The position numbers and the translations under genes were made by a program. This document shows positions 42,735-53,677 of a stretch of 64,000 nucleotides of DNA, piece by piece. Origin of the DNA: Kangsaoukella pontilimi (GTDB lineage Bacteria; Pseudomonadota; Alphaproteobacteria; Rhodobacterales; Rhodobacteraceae); contig NZ_WUPT01000001.1 of NCBI RefSeq assembly GCF_009830125.1, positions 806,001 to 870,000 of the forward strand, written 5' to 3'. The notes below the pieces were generated by a model that searched no databases, was not told the origin of the DNA, and saw only the letters and a program-made list of their open reading frames with translations. Every line of letters starts with the position of its first letter. Position 1 is the stretch's first letter.

Positions 42735-45700
42735 ATGGCCCAAGACGAAACCAGAGACCCAGAGGACGCGGCCCCGCCGGTCCGACCCGCCCGCAAGCAG
42801 GAGAGCCCGCGCGCCCGGCACGGCTGGCGCATGGTCTGGACGCTCGGCTTCGCCGCGCTCTTCACTTTGCTTGCCGGCATGATCGTGACGGGACGCGCAT
42901 TGCCGGTCCCCGACTGGGCGACGGCGCGGCTGGTCGCGGCGGTAAACGACAGGCTGCCGGTGGGGCGGATCGACCTGAGGCGTGCGTCGCTGGCCATCGG
43001 TCCGAACGCGCAGCCCGTGATACGTTTCGGCGGCGTCTCGGTCCTGGACGCGGGCGGCGGGCGCGTCGCCGCTCTCAACACGCTGACTGCGCAACTCTCT
43101 CTCGGCGCTCTCCTGCAGGGGCGCGTGGCCGCCGACCGCGTCGTGCTCGACGGGGCGCAGGTCACGATCCGCCGCGGCGCGGATGGCCGTTTCGCGTTCC
43201 AGGGTGACGCGGGCGCCGCTTCGGGGCGCACGGTGTCCATCGCCGACGTCCTTGGCGCCATCGACGGTGCGCTTGACGAGGGCCCGCTCGCCGCCATCGG
43301 CGAGGTCGAGGCGACGGGCGTTGTGATTGCGCTCGAAGACGCTCGCTCGGGCCGGCTCTGGCAGGCGACCAATGCCCGTGCCTTCGTCCGCGAGCGTACC
43401 GATGGCGTCAGCGTGTCCGTCGCCTCGGACGTGTTCAACGGGACGGACGATCTGGCCGGTGTGCAGCTATCCTTCACTTTCGATGACGAGACACGCGATA
43501 CGGCGCTCGGCGTCCGGCTCGACGCGATCCCGGCGCGGGACCTTGCGCTTCAGTCGCCCGTCCTCGGCTGGCTGGGTGTGCTCGACGCGCCGATCTCGGG
43601 CGCGGTCCGCGCCAGCATCGACGCCGCCGGCAGCCTTACCGCGCTCGACGGCACGCTCGACCTCGGTGCGGGCGCGCTCGAACCGGTGGTGGGCGTCAGG
43701 CCGATCGGGTTCGACAGCGCGCGGGCCTATTTCGCCTACGATCCCGAACGCTCCCGGCTCGACTTCGCCGAGGTTGGCGTGTCGTCCGAGATGATCGAGG
43801 TCACCGCCAGCGGCCACACCTACGCCGTGGCGGAAGGCGGTGACTGGCCGACCGAGTTCCTGTCCCAGTTCGTCATCCGAGATGCCCGTGTCCGAGCGGA
43901 CGAGGTCCTTCCGGCTCCTGTCACGATCGACGAGGTCCGCGCCGACTTCCGGCTCGGCCTCGATCCGTTCCGCATCGACATTGCACAGCTCGTAGCACTG
44001 GTGGGTGACGCCGAAGCGACGGCGCGCGGCCGCGTCGATATCCGCGACACCTCGTGGCGGGTGTCGATCGATGCCCATTCCGACCGGTTGGCCAGCGGAC
44101 GGGTGCTCGACTTCTGGCCCACCACCGTTTCGCCGGTGACGCGCGGCTGGCTCGAACGCAACGTGCTGGCAGGAGATCTGGTCGACGTCTCGGCTGGAGT
44201 TCGGTTCCTGACCGGCGAAAAACCGGATATTTCGCTGAGCTTCGACTACGAGGACGCCCGCATCCGGTTCCTGCGCGAAATGCCAGTGATTGAAGGGGCC
44301 CAGGGTCGGGCGCAATTGCACGACCGCGAGTTCCTGATCGCGCTCGAGGCGGGCCGTGTCGTGGGCGACGATGGCGGTGTCGTGGATGGCGCGGGCTCGG
44401 TCTTCCGCGTGCCGGATGTGCGCTCGAAACCGGCTCAGGGCGAATTGTCCCTTGTTGCTGCGGGGCCGCTCGATACCGCGCTCGGAATACTCGACAAGCC
44501 GCCGCTCCGGCTGATGTCTAGGGCCGGGCGCACGCCAGACCTTGCCCGCGCGATCGCCGATGTGACCGCCCGCGTCTCGCTGCCGCTCGAGGACGGGATC
44601 AAGGCCGATGACATACGGTTCGAGGTGGCGGGCCTTGCGCGCGACGTCTCTTCCGACAGCTTGGCCGAGGGCAGATCGCTGATCTCGCCGCGATTGACCT
44701 TCCGTGCCGACCGCGACGCGTTGACGGTGACCGGGCCGGGCGAGTTGGACGGCGTGCCGATCCAGACCGCTTTCCGGCTGCCTATTGGCGAAGACCGCGC
44801 GGATGGCGCCCGCGCTACGGGACAGATCGAGATTACCGCCCGCGCCTTGTCAGCCCTCGGCATCGCCCTGCCGGACGGGTTCGTCTCGGGCCGGGGGCAG
44901 GCGGACTATGCCCTTGCGCTCGGCAACGGTGCGCCGCGTGTCGAGGTCACGTCGGACCTGCGCGGGGTGGGCTTGTCGATCCCGGCGCTCAACTGGTCGA
45001 AACCGCCCGGCGCAGATGGCGGGCTGGAACTGGAGGCAACACTTGGCGATGTGCCGGATGTCGACCGGTTGGAGCTCTCGGCTCCCGGTCTCGCCCTTAG
45101 CGGCGATGTCGCCTTCGGGCAGGACGGGGCGGTCAGCGAAATCCGGTTGGACCAACTCAGGGTCGGCGGCTGGCTCGACGCCACGGCGCGGCTGACACCA
45201 AACGGGCCCGGCGGCGCCATGCGCGTCCGGCTGGATGGCGGGCGGCTCGACCTGCGCGCCTTGCCCGACCGTCCGCGACGCGCCGCCGCCCCGCCCGAGC
45301 CCGGAGCGCCGGTCAGCGTGGCGCTCGATACCGTGGTGGTCTCGGAGGCCATCGCCCTCGCGCCGTTCATCGGACAGGTCACGCCGGTCCTGGGCGGACT
45401 TGACGGCGATTTCGAGGCCCGGGTCGCGGGCCGCACGCCCGTCCGCGGAACGCTTGTCCCTGCATTCGGCGGCACCGGCATCCGGGTCGAAGCGGCCGAT
45501 GCCGGCAGCATCCTGCGCGATATCGGTCTCACGCCGAACGCGCGAAGCGGATCGTTCTATATGGTCCTGACCCCCGTGCCCGGCGCGCCTGACGGCACCT
45601 ATGACGGCGAGTTCCTGATCGAGGGAATGCGGCTGGTGGATGCTCCCGTGCTGGCGGGGCTTCTGGACGCGATCAGCATCGTCGGCCTTATCGACCAGCT

Positions 45701-46046
45701 GGGCGGTGGCGGCATCCGCTTCGACACGGTCGATGGTGCGTTCCGCATCGCGCCGGACAGGGTCACCCTGAACCGGCTTGCCGCGGTCGGGCCGTCTATT
45801 GGCATCTCGGCCGAGGGTGTCTATGACCCCGGCGCAAAGCAACTGGACATGCAGGGCGTCGTGTCGCCGGTTTATTTCATCAACGGTCTCGGGTCGCTCC
45901 TGACCCGGCGGGGCGAGGGGCTCTTCGGCTTCAACTACCGCCTGAGCGGACCCACGGATGGGCCGACCATTGCCGTCAATCCGCTGTCGATCCTGACGCC
46001 CGGTATGTTCCGCGAAATTTTCCGCCGCCCGCCGCCGACCGAGTGA
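42735..46046 (+). CDS. Large AsmA/YhdP-like inner-membrane protein
   Basis: 1103 residues with one N-terminal membrane span (about 33-54, [19 protein letters not shown]) and a long periplasmic, beta-rich region with an AsmA-like C-terminal part (about 1000-1095, [21 protein letters not shown], then [23 protein letters not shown]). The length and pattern match DUF3971/YhdP relatives, which are thought to move phospholipids between inner and outer membrane. Its stop overlaps the GTG of queA by 4 bases. Role is inferred from the family. Confidence 0.88.
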   Translation: MAQDETRDPEDAAPPVRPARKQESPRARHGWRMVWTLGFAALFTLLAGMIVTGRALPVPDWATARLVAAVNDRLPVGRIDLRRASLAIGPNAQPVIRFGGVSVLDAGGGRVAALNTLTAQLSLGALLQGRVAADRVVLDGAQVTIRRGADGRFAFQGDAGAASGRTVSIADVLGAIDGALDEGPLAAIGEVEATGVVIALEDARSGRLWQATNARAFVRERTDGVSVSVASDVFNGTDDLAGVQLSFTFDDETRDTALGVRLDAIPARDLALQSPVLGWLGVLDAPISGAVRASIDAAGSLTALDGTLDLGAGALEPVVGVRPIGFDSARAYFAYDPERSRLDFAEVGVSSEMIEVTASGHTYAVAEGGDWPTEFLSQFVIRDARVRADEVLPAPVTIDEVRADFRLGLDPFRIDIAQLVALVGDAEATARGRVDIRDTSWRVSIDAHSDRLASGRVLDFWPTTVSPVTRGWLERNVLAGDLVDVSAGVRFLTGEKPDISLSFDYEDARIRFLREMPVIEGAQGRAQLHDREFLIALEAGRVVGDDGGVVDGAGSVFRVPDVRSKPAQGELSLVAAGPLDTALGILDKPPLRLMSRAGRTPDLARAIADVTARVSLPLEDGIKADDIRFEVAGLARDVSSDSLAEGRSLISPRLTFRADRDALTVTGPGELDGVPIQTAFRLPIGEDRADGARATGQIEITARALSALGIALPDGFVSGRGQADYALALGNGAPRVEVTSDLRGVGLSIPALNWSKPPGADGGLELEATLGDVPDVDRLELSAPGLALSGDVAFGQDGAVSEIRLDQLRVGGWLDATARLTPNGPGGAMRVRLDGGRLDLRALPDRPRRAAAPPEPGAPVSVALDTVVVSEAIALAPFIGQVTPVLGGLDGDFEARVAGRTPVRGTLVPAFGGTGIRVEAADAGSILRDIGLTPNARSGSFYMVLTPVPGAPDGTYDGEFLIEGMRLVDAPVLAGLLDAISIVGLIDQLGGGGIRFDTVDGAFRIAPDRVTLNRLAAVGPSIGISAEGVYDPGAKQLDMQGVVSPVYFINGLGSLLTRRGEGLFGFNYRLSGPTDGPTIAVNPLSILTPGMFREIFRRPPPTE

Positions 46047-47110
46047 CCGCATTGCGCCTTTCCGACTTCGACTTCGCGCTCCCCGAGGAGCTCATCGCCA
46101 CGAGGCCCGCACGCCCGCGCTCGTCCTCGCGCCTTCTGGTGGCGACGCCGGACAGCCTCACCGATTCCCGTTCCATCCAGCTGCCCGAGTTCCTGCGGCC
46201 CGGCGACCGCCTCGTTCTGAACGATACCAAGGTGATCCCGGCGCGCCTGTCGGGCGAGCGTCATCGGACGGGGCCGGAGGGTGGTGAGACCGTCGCCCGG
46301 ATCGAGGCGACTCTGCTGGAGCCGCGTGCCGATGGCGACTGGCTGGCGCTTCTGAAGCCCCTGAAAAAGGTGCGCGATGGCGAGGTCATCGTCTTCTCGC
46401 CCGACCTTTCTGCCACCGTCACCGGACGGATCGAGGGCGCGGCAACCTTGTCCTTCAACCTGACCGGCGACGACTTCGACGCGGCGCTCCTGCAGGCGGG
46501 GGCCATGCCGCTTCCGCCTTATATCGAAGGCCGCCGCAAGGCCGACGCGCAGGACATGGAGGACTATCAGACGATCTGGGCGCGGGCCTCGGGCGCGGTT
46601 GCGGCCCCCACAGCCTCGCTTCATTTCGACGAGGCGCTGATGGCGGCGCTCGACGCGCGCGGCGTCACGCGCAGCCATGTGACGCTTCATGTGGGGGCGG
46701 GGACCTTCCTGCCGGTCAAGGTGGACGACGTGAGCCAGCACAAGATGCATAGCGAACGGGGCCGCATCACCGAAGAGGCCGCCGCCGAGATCGCCGCGAC
46801 CCAAGCCGCCGGCGGGCGGATCATCCCCGTGGGCACGACCGCGATGCGCCTGATCGAGACGGCGGCCCGCGATCATGGTAAGGTCGCCGCATGGGAAGGG
46901 GCCACGGATATCTTCATCACGCCCGGGTTTCAGTTCCGCGCATCCGACGCACTGATGACCAATTTCCACCTGCCGAAATCGACTTTGATGATGCTGGTCT
47001 CCGCCTTCATGGGGGCCGAGCGCATCCGCGATATCTACGCCCATGCAATTGTCGAAAACTATCGGTTCTTTTCCTATGGCGATGCGTCGCTGCTTCTGCC
47101 AAAGGGCTAG
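46043..47110 (+). CDS. queA: S-adenosylmethionine:tRNA ribosyltransferase-isomerase QueA
   Basis: Transfers the ribosyl part of SAM to preQ1 in tRNA to make epoxyqueuosine. 355 residues. Family blocks are [44 protein letters not shown], and [14 protein letters not shown] with [10 protein letters not shown]. Start GTG 46043 overlaps the upstream stop (GTGA). It follows tgt in the pathway; its tRNA-Asp substrates are also encoded in this window. An MFS gene follows 93 bases later. Confidence 0.97.
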   Translation: MTALRLSDFDFALPEELIATRPARPRSSSRLLVATPDSLTDSRSIQLPEFLRPGDRLVLNDTKVIPARLSGERHRTGPEGGETVARIEATLLEPRADGDWLALLKPLKKVRDGEVIVFSPDLSATVTGRIEGAATLSFNLTGDDFDAALLQAGAMPLPPYIEGRRKADAQDMEDYQTIWARASGAVAAPTASLHFDEALMAALDARGVTRSHVTLHVGAGTFLPVKVDDVSQHKMHSERGRITEEAAAEIAATQAAGGRIIPVGTTAMRLIETAARDHGKVAAWEGATDIFITPGFQFRASDALMTNFHLPKSTLMMLVSAFMGAERIRDIYAHAIVENYRFFSYGDASLLLPKG

Positions 47111-47203
47111 AAAACGACCCGGAACGAGTCGCGAATTGTCGGTCCGGACGCCCGACCGAGCATTTACCCCGGGCAGAGGCTTTGAAAGACTGCGGAACCA
47201 GCG

Positions 47204-48493
47204 ATGTTTGACGTTCTTAAAAACGCCTGGGCGCTGTTCCTGGGAATGCTGCTCCTCATGGTGGGCAACGGCCTGCAGGGCTCGCTCATCGGTATTCGCG
47301 GGAATATCGAGGAATTCTCGACCGGCGAGCTGTCGATCATCACCTCGGCCTATTTCGCGGGTTTCCTGATCGGCTCGAAACTGGCGCCCGAGATGATCCG
47401 GCGCGTCGGTCATGTCCGTGTCTTCGCCGCGCTCGGGTCGTTCATCTCGGCGGTGCTCATCCTCTACCCGACGGTGACCGACCCCTGGGCCTGGGTCTTC
47501 TTCCGCGTGATCTTCGGCTTCTCCTTCTCGGGCGTCTACGTGACCGCCGAAAGCTGGCTCAACAACGCGTCGACGAACGAGAACCGGGGCAAGGCGCTGT
47601 CGCTTTACATGATCACGCAGATGTCGGGCATCATCATTGCACAGGGGCTTTTGAACGTGGCCGATCCGGGCGGGTTCATCCTGTTCGTTATTCCGTCCGT
47701 CCTCGTTTCGCTGTCCTTCGCGCCGATCCTGCTGACCGCGACGCAGACGCCCACGTTCGACACCACCAAGGCGATGAGCCTGCTCCAGCTCTACCGTAGT
47801 TCGCCCACCGGCATCGTCGGCATGTTCATCATGGGCGGCATCTTCTCGGCGCAATTCGGTATGGCGTCGGTCTATGGCACTGTGGCGGGGTTCTCGGTTG
47901 CGGAGATCTCGCTCTTCATCTCGGCGATCTTCATGGGCGGCCTGTTCTTTCAGTTCCCCGTGGGCTGGGTCAGCGACAGAATGGACCGGCGCGTCCTGAT
48001 CCTTTCGGGTGCGATACTGGGCGCGCTGGCAGGGATCATCGGCTTCGTGGGCAGTGGCGTGTTCGAGGCGGTTCTTGTCGCTGGCTTCCTGATGGGGGGC
48101 GTGTCCAACCCGCTCTATGCTTTGCTTATCGCCTACACCAACGACTTCCTCGCGGTCGAGGATATGGCGAGCGCCTCGGGCGGCCTGATGTTCGTCAACG
48201 GCGTGGGCGCGATCCTCGGACCCGTCATCACAGGCTACGCGATGGGACTTCTCGGGCCTGGCGGCTTCTGGGTTTTCATGGGCCTGCTGATGGCGATTTT
48301 TGCGGTCTATATCGGCTGGCGGATGACGCAGCGCCCGTCGCCATACGTGCAGGAAGACGACTACGACGCCGTGGCTTACGCGCCGGTTCTGGCCACATCC
48401 ACGGCGGTCGCAATCGAAGCGGCACAGGAATTCTATGCCGAAAATGTCGACACTGATGAGTCAAATGACCCCAAAACGGATGTAACACCTTGA
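47204..48493 (+). CDS. MFS transporter (YcaD-like)
   Basis: 429 residues with about twelve membrane segments. MFS signatures are GSLIGIRGNIEEFSTGELSI after helix 1, FAGFLIGSKLAPEMIRRVGH in loop 2-3 and FQFPVGWVSDRMDRR in loop 8-9. The acidic C-terminal tail (about 390-429) is cytoplasmic. The pattern resembles the YcaD/UMF-like group of unknown substrate. GAACC precedes the ATG. Confidence 0.9.
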   Translation: MFDVLKNAWALFLGMLLLMVGNGLQGSLIGIRGNIEEFSTGELSIITSAYFAGFLIGSKLAPEMIRRVGHVRVFAALGSFISAVLILYPTVTDPWAWVFFRVIFGFSFSGVYVTAESWLNNASTNENRGKALSLYMITQMSGIIIAQGLLNVADPGGFILFVIPSVLVSLSFAPILLTATQTPTFDTTKAMSLLQLYRSSPTGIVGMFIMGGIFSAQFGMASVYGTVAGFSVAEISLFISAIFMGGLFFQFPVGWVSDRMDRRVLILSGAILGALAGIIGFVGSGVFEAVLVAGFLMGGVSNPLYALLIAYTNDFLAVEDMASASGGLMFVNGVGAILGPVITGYAMGLLGPGGFWVFMGLLMAIFAVYIGWRMTQRPSPYVQEDDYDAVAYAPVLATSTAVAIEAAQEFYAENVDTDESNDPKTDVTP

Positions 48494-48561
48494 TCGAACA
48501 TGACGTTCTTGTAACGATTCGCCCATCTGGGGACGCAGAACAGGCGAAGGGTAGTAAAAAA

Positions 48562-49149
48562 ATGGCCACCCCTGACGAGATTCTGGCCTATTGGCTGGAC
48601 GAAATAGGACCCGAAGGCTGGTACGCCGGAGGCGAGGCTCTCGATGAAGAGATCCGCGAGAAATTCCTCGAAACCTACGAGAGGGCTTGCGGCGGCGCAC
48701 TCTCGCTCTGGCTGACATACCCCTCGGGGACGCTGGCCTATATCATCCTGACCGACCAGTTCCCGCGCAACATGTTCCGCGGCGAGGCGAAGAGCTTCGC
48801 GTCGGACGGCATCTCGATGGCGGCGGCCAAGATGGCGATTTCGCGCGGCTGGGATATGAAGATCGACGAGCCTGCACGGCAATTCTTCTACCTGCCGCTG
48901 ATGCATTCCGAATGCCTTGTCGATCAGGACCGGGCGGTCAGGCTGATCATGACGCGGATGCCTGAAACCGGAGCGGACAACCTGCTTCATGCCAAGGCGC
49001 ACCGCGAGGTGATCCGGCGCTTCGGCCGCTTCCCCTACCGGAACGAGGCGCTTGGCCGCGCTTCGAAGGAAGGCGAGACCGAATTCCTGGAAGAGGGCGG
49101 CTACGGCGCCGCGATCCGCGCGGTCAAAGAAAGGGCAGAGGCGGCCTGA
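48562..49149 (+). CDS. DUF924 family protein
   Basis: 195 residues. Family features are PDEILAYWLDEIGPEGWYAGG, the TDQFPRNMFRG block, and RQFFYLPLMHSE with HREVIRRFGRFPYRN. The start MATPDEIL at 48562 is the conserved beginning; an upstream ATG at 48490 overlaps the MFS stop. DUF924 proteins are small helical proteins of unknown role. It is convergent with the Tad-like genes, 3 bases apart. Confidence 0.9.
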   Translation: MATPDEILAYWLDEIGPEGWYAGGEALDEEIREKFLETYERACGGALSLWLTYPSGTLAYIILTDQFPRNMFRGEAKSFASDGISMAAAKMAISRGWDMKIDEPARQFFYLPLMHSECLVDQDRAVRLIMTRMPETGADNLLHAKAHREVIRRFGRFPYRNEALGRASKEGETEFLEEGGYGAAIRAVKERAEAA

Positions 49150-49152
49150 GCG

Positions 49153-49764
49153 TCAGGCCGCGTCTCCATCGTCGTAGACGAACCCGATCGAATCGTCGCC
49201 CCCGTTGTCGAACTTGACCTGCGGGACGTAACGGGGGCTGCTGAAGAAGACGTTGCGGAACGTCATGCTGGCGAAGTCGATGTCAAAAGGCGGCGTCCAG
49301 TCGCTTGCCGTCTCAACCATGATCATCGACGTGCCGACCGCCATCAGCGGAACCATCGCGGTGATGTCCTCGATCTTTTCGCGGGCGGGCAGGCCGCTCG
49401 TGCCGTGCGACCAGACCAGCCGCGGTTCCGGATCGCCACCCGGCGTGGTGCTTTCGGACATCTGCACGACGGTCAGCCGCAGCTCGTTGTCGTTGTTGTT
49501 CTGCACGATCTTCGCATAGAGCTTGTCGGCCCCCTTCACGAAGTCATCCGTAATGGGGCTGGTCTGCCGCGACACCAGATCCGCCACGGTATAAGTCGCG
49601 GCGATGGCGTTGTTGTTCACCTTGAAGCCGTCCCAGAAGACCAGCATCGCCGACAGGGCCCAGGCAAGAAGCGGAAAGATCAGGACGGTCTCGACCGAAA
49701 GCGAACCATCCTCAAAGGCCCGGAAACGCCGGATCGCGGAAGAAATGCGCATCATCGACCTCAT
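49153..49764 (-). CDS. TadE/TadF-like pilus assembly protein
   Basis: 203 residues. An N-terminal TadE-type start (FRAFEDGSLSVETVLIFPLLAWALSAM) has the Glu-rich boundary GSLSVE and one hydrophobic helix (about 26-46), like a type IV prepilin. The rest is periplasmic. It overlaps the upstream tadE-like gene by 4 bases (ATGA). TadE/F-like proteins are minor pilins of the Tad secretion/pilus system. No tadA, tadB, tadC or flp gene is in the window. Confidence 0.83.
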   Translation of the reverse strand: MRSMMRISSAIRRFRAFEDGSLSVETVLIFPLLAWALSAMLVFWDGFKVNNNAIAATYTVADLVSRQTSPITDDFVKGADKLYAKIVQNNNDNELRLTVVQMSESTTPGGDPEPRLVWSHGTSGLPAREKIEDITAMVPLMAVGTSMIMVETASDWTPPFDIDFASMTFRNVFFSSPRYVPQVKFDNGGDDSIGFVYDDGDAA

Positions 49765-50306
49765 GCTCCTGCCGCTGCCGCGGGCTCGTTGACGAAAGCG
49801 GTGGTGACGACCATCGCATAGCGCTCGCCCACCTTCTGAAGGCCGAGGCCAAGATGGGTCGTCGGCATCATCGGACGGAACAGGCCGCAGACCCGCACCA
49901 TCATCAGCTCGTTATTCGCGCCGACCGAATATTCGGTCATGTCGAACGGATCGATCTTCGAGCCGACGTCACGGCACCTAGCGGGGCCCTCGAGACCTTC
50001 CCAGGTGCTCATCGACACCGGCTTCAGCTCGACCTGCACGACCTCTTCGCAATTCGGCACCATCAGCACGTTCGAGCATATGCTGGTCTTGAATTCGTCG
50101 AAGGTGGGCGGGTTGTCCGTGCCGAGGCGCAATTCCCTGACCGCGATATCGACGCCCCGATCCAGCATCACATGCCGCGCCATGTAGATCGCCACCTCGA
50201 TCGACATCGACAGGATCGTGATGAAGAGCGGGAAGAGGAAGACGAACTCGATCGATGCGGTACCGTCTTCGGCTTTGCGGAACTTTTTGAACATGCGGCG
50301 CAGCAT
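49761..50306 (-). CDS. TadE-like minor pilin
   Basis: 181 residues. The start FRKAEDGTASIEFVFLFPLFITILSMSIEVAIY is a canonical TadE motif: processing-site-like Gly, Glu at position +5, then one membrane helix. The periplasmic part has five cysteines. Its ATG overlaps the stop of the VWA gene by one base (TGATG). Second gene of a three-gene overlapping unit. Confidence 0.87.
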   Translation of the reverse strand: MLRRMFKKFRKAEDGTASIEFVFLFPLFITILSMSIEVAIYMARHVMLDRGVDIAVRELRLGTDNPPTFDEFKTSICSNVLMVPNCEEVVQVELKPVSMSTWEGLEGPARCRDVGSKIDPFDMTEYSVGANNELMMVRVCGLFRPMMPTTHLGLGLQKVGERYAMVVTTAFVNEPAAAAGA

Positions 50307-51904
50307 CAGTTGGTCAGCCTCAGTTGGTTGATGGTCCGCGCGATCGACGCGAAGGCGGTAGCGACGTCCAGACCTTCGGTGCCGGAGCCGGGGATCGAGC
50401 GCACATCGTAGAAGTGATGCTCGGAGCTGGCACAGGTGCGCATGTCGGTCCGCGCGGCATCGGGGGCCAGGAAGGCAACGGTGAAGACGGTGACGCGGTC
50501 CTCTTTCAGGACGGTCATGCCGCCGCCGCCGGGCGGAATGCCCATCACGGGCTTCTTCGCCTCGTTACAGGCCGCCTGCAGGTTCTGACGGTTGCGGCTG
50601 CGGTTATGGGTGATGCCGTTCAGGCGCAGGAGCGTGTTGGCCCGATAGCCCTTCTCAACCTCGGTCGGGTCGACACCGACGCCTCCGGCGGTGGTCGAGC
50701 CGTAAGTGCTCATCACGTTGGCCCGTGCCGCGTTCTCGGGTCCGTAGACATCGGTGTAGGCGAAATCGTCAGGGCGGAACTGATCGGTGGTCTGACCGTC
50801 GGTCATCAGGACGATGTACTTGACGACGTCATCCTCGTAGTTGGCGGGGCGAAGGGCATAGTCGCTCTTGATGTCGCCGTTCGCGGCCAGCGTGCCTAAG
50901 ACCGAGCGGCTGGACGGATCGAGAAGCGCAAGGCCGTATTTCATGCCGACATGGGTCGCGGTCCCGTCATGCAGGCGGATGTCGCGGATGAACTGCTTCA
51001 GCACCTCGCCGTCGTTCTCGGCCACCAGGATGCCGGCGTTGTCCTTGGGGCACCAACCCCAGTTCATGTAGGCGGGCGCGATCGTCCACTTCATGAAATG
51101 CGGAAGCTGGTTCTTGGACCGCGAGGGCAGAGCGCTGTCGTTGAAGTCGGCGTCGGTGACCTCGATGCAGGACGACCATTCGTGCCAGCGATTGCCGCCC
51201 ATGACGTCGAAAAGCGGACGGCCCGGGTTCACGTGGCCGGCATAGGGGATCACGTTGATCGTTGTAGACGCGGTGTTGGTCGATTGCGTGCAGTTCGTCC
51301 CGTCCACGTCGCAGTCGATCTGAAGCACCACGTTGACAAAGGTCTCGACGGCGCGGCGCAGTTCCGAGATCCGGTTCGGCGTGGTTTCGGTGTTGCCCGT
51401 GCCCCACCGCATCGATCCCGAGATATCCAGCACGAGCGAGATCTCGACATTCTGGACCTGCTCGTTCGCGCGGCCGCCGCTTGCTGTCCGAAGCGTTTCA
51501 ACACCGGCAAGGCGCATCATGTGGGTCGGCATCGTCAGCGGCGCCGACGCCGTCACCGTGCGCGCGGTCAGCGTGCCGTCGCTCAGCGTCACAGGCTCCA
51601 CATTGACGAGAACCGAGTTCGGGTCGCGCCCCGACTTCTCGAAAAAGCTGCGGACGATCTTCTCGCTGTCTTCGGTCTGCTTCAGATCCGACGCGGCCAG
51701 CACAGCGCTGTCGATCGTGTTCTGAAGATGCTTGCGCTCCGCTTCGAAGCGCATGAGTTCGACAGCAGTCCCGCCGAGCATAAGCATGATGATGAAGATA
51801 TAGAGAGAGAAGATGATCAGCGATCCGGCTTCGTCTCTGCGGAATTGGGACAGGAGCGACCCGAGGGTCTGTCCCTTCACTCTGAAGTTACGCACTCTGT
51901 TCAC
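50306..51904 (-). CDS. TadG-like protein with von Willebrand factor A domain
   Basis: 532 residues. TadE/G-type N-terminus (FRRDEAGSLIIFSLYIFIIMLMLGGTAVEL) with one membrane helix (about 28-48). A VWA domain follows with the MIDAS motif Asp160-Ile-Ser-Gly-Ser164 (VLDISGSMRWG) and a later KYIVLMTDGQTTDQFRP. It probably acts in Tad pilus assembly or adhesion at the surface. Start is GTG: either 51904 or, better spaced after AAAGG, 51895. It heads a unit with the two TadE-like genes. Upstream DNA has an 11-bp hairpin. Confidence 0.88.
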   Translation of the reverse strand: MNRVRNFRVKGQTLGSLLSQFRRDEAGSLIIFSLYIFIIMLMLGGTAVELMRFEAERKHLQNTIDSAVLAASDLKQTEDSEKIVRSFFEKSGRDPNSVLVNVEPVTLSDGTLTARTVTASAPLTMPTHMMRLAGVETLRTASGGRANEQVQNVEISLVLDISGSMRWGTGNTETTPNRISELRRAVETFVNVVLQIDCDVDGTNCTQSTNTASTTINVIPYAGHVNPGRPLFDVMGGNRWHEWSSCIEVTDADFNDSALPSRSKNQLPHFMKWTIAPAYMNWGWCPKDNAGILVAENDGEVLKQFIRDIRLHDGTATHVGMKYGLALLDPSSRSVLGTLAANGDIKSDYALRPANYEDDVVKYIVLMTDGQTTDQFRPDDFAYTDVYGPENAARANVMSTYGSTTAGGVGVDPTEVEKGYRANTLLRLNGITHNRSRNRQNLQAACNEAKKPVMGIPPGGGGMTVLKEDRVTVFTVAFLAPDAARTDMRTCASSEHHFYDVRSIPGSGTEGLDVATAFASIARTINQLRLTN

Positions 51905-52260
51905 CCTTTACGACCACACACCGGCGAACGTCCTCAACACACACAAGGACCCGACGGAGAAGAATTGATCCAAAAAGATTTGCTCAATTCTTCTGAAAAA
52001 CATTCTTGAATTGAAATATGGTGGATTTGAGAAGAATTCCCAAAAGTTGATGGTTAAGTCTCGATTGGATAGACGACAATCCGACTGGATAGCATCCTTT
52101 GTCCAAATCTCTCATGCAAATACACGCATAAGGTGATGCGGGCGCCAAAGCCACGGCACTGCGCCGTTCCTGCGCTGATTCGTCATCGCAGGGTGGCGTG
52201 ACACTGGGTAAAGCTTGTGGCAACAGTGGCCCAAGCTTTCCGAGCAAGGAGAAACCAGAG
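51905..52260. other. 356-base non-coding region between tadG-like and lpd genes
   Basis: Divergent promoter region with a markedly AT-rich middle. It holds an 11-bp perfect inverted repeat AGAAGAATTGA/TCAATTCTTCT (51958-51968 and 51984-51994, 15-base loop) and two direct repeats CGAYTGGATAG at 52062-52072 and 52082-52092, spaced 20 bases. TTAA-N7-TTGG at 52054 is only a weak CtrA-like match. No gene is seen. Confidence 0.6.
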
Positions 52261-53658
52261 ATGAGCGCAAAAACCTTCGATGTCGTCGTGATCGGTGCGG
52301 GGCCGGGTGGCTATGTGGCCGCGATCCGCGCAAGCCAGTTGGGCCTCAAGGTCGCCATCGTCGAGCGCGAGCATATGGGCGGCATCTGCCTGAACTGGGG
52401 CTGCATCCCGACCAAGGCCATGCTGCGCTCGTCCGAGGTGTTCCACCTGATGCACCGTGCCAAGGAATTCGGGCTCAAGGCCGAAGGCATCGGGTACGAT
52501 CTCGATGCGGTCGTGAAGCGGTCACGCGCCGTGGCCAAGCAGCTCAATGGTGGCGTCGGCCACCTGATGAAGAAGAACAAGGTCGAGGTCTTCATGGGCG
52601 CGGCGACACTGCCCGGCAAGGGCAAGGTCAGCGTCAAGACCGACAAGGGCACCGAAGAACTCGCCGCCAAGAACATCATCCTCGCCACCGGCGCACGGGC
52701 CCGCGAACTGCCTGGCCTTGAAGCCGACGGCAAGCGCGTCTGGACCTACAAGCATGCGCTTCAGCCGCCGCACATGCCGAAAAAGCTTCTCGTGATCGGA
52801 TCCGGCGCCATCGGCATCGAATTCGCCAGCTTCTACAATACGCTCGGCGCCGAAACGACGGTAGTCGAGGTCATGGACCGTATCCTGCCCGTCGAGGACG
52901 CCGAGATCTCGGCCTTCGCCAAGAAGAGCTTCGAGAAGCAGGGCATGAAGATCATGCAGAAGGCGATTGTCAAGGAACTCGACCGCAAGGCCGACAAAGT
53001 CATCGCGTCGATCGAGACCGGCGGCAAGATCGAGAAGGTCGAGGTCGACACTGTCATCTCCGCCGTCGGTATCGTCGGCAATGTCGAGGGGCTGGGCCTT
53101 GAGGGGCTGGGGGTCAAGATCGACCGCACCCATGTCGTCACGGACGAGTACTGCCGCACTGGCGTCGAGGGGCTCTATGCCATTGGCGACATCGCCGGTG
53201 CGCCCTGGCTCGCCCACAAGGCCAGCCACGAGGGCGTGATGGTGGCCGAATTGATCGCGGGCAAGAACAAGGTGCACCCGGTCAAGCCCGAGAGCATCGC
53301 CGGATGCACCTACTGCCACCCGCAGGTCGCGTCGGTCGGCTATTCCGAAGCGAAGGCAAAGGAGCTCGGCTACGAGGTCAAGGTCGGCCGCTTCCCCTTC
53401 ATCGGCAACGGCAAAGCCATCGCGCTTGGTGAACCAGAAGGCATGGTGAAGACCGTATTCGACGCCAAGACCGGTGAGCTTCTGGGCGCGCATATGGTGG
53501 GCGCAGAAGTCACCGAGCTGATTCAGGGCTATGTCGTTGGCCGTCAGCTTGAGACGACGGAAGAGGACCTGATGGAAACCGTCTTCCCGCATCCGACGCT
53601 CAGCGAAATGATGCACGAAAGCGTGCTCGACGCGTATGACCGCGTGATCCACATCTGA
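52261..53658 (+). CDS. lpd: Dihydrolipoyl dehydrogenase
   Basis: E3 flavoprotein of pyruvate or 2-oxoglutarate dehydrogenase; re-oxidises dihydrolipoamide with NAD+. 465 residues. FAD motif GAGPGGYVAA, redox disulphide CLNWGC with IPTKAM, NAD motif GSGAIGIEFAS, and the C-terminal catalytic HPTLSEMMHE. The start MSAKTFDVVVIG at 52261 has AAGGAG upstream. No E1/E2 gene is adjacent within the window. A strong terminator follows. Confidence 0.96.
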   Translation: MSAKTFDVVVIGAGPGGYVAAIRASQLGLKVAIVEREHMGGICLNWGCIPTKAMLRSSEVFHLMHRAKEFGLKAEGIGYDLDAVVKRSRAVAKQLNGGVGHLMKKNKVEVFMGAATLPGKGKVSVKTDKGTEELAAKNIILATGARARELPGLEADGKRVWTYKHALQPPHMPKKLLVIGSGAIGIEFASFYNTLGAETTVVEVMDRILPVEDAEISAFAKKSFEKQGMKIMQKAIVKELDRKADKVIASIETGGKIEKVEVDTVISAVGIVGNVEGLGLEGLGVKIDRTHVVTDEYCRTGVEGLYAIGDIAGAPWLAHKASHEGVMVAELIAGKNKVHPVKPESIAGCTYCHPQVASVGYSEAKAKELGYEVKVGRFPFIGNGKAIALGEPEGMVKTVFDAKTGELLGAHMVGAEVTELIQGYVVGRQLETTEEDLMETVFPHPTLSEMMHESVLDAYDRVIHI

Positions 53659-53677
53659 GGCAGGGTCCTCAGACAAG

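Noticed and set aside
45935-47854. 639-residue minus-strand frame opposite queA and the MFS gene
   Set aside because: Both plus-strand genes are secure. The antisense frame is a compositional shadow.
49153-51904. Complete Tad pilus locus
   Set aside because: Only TadG/E-like genes are present; the ATPase, secretin and prepilin genes are not in the window.
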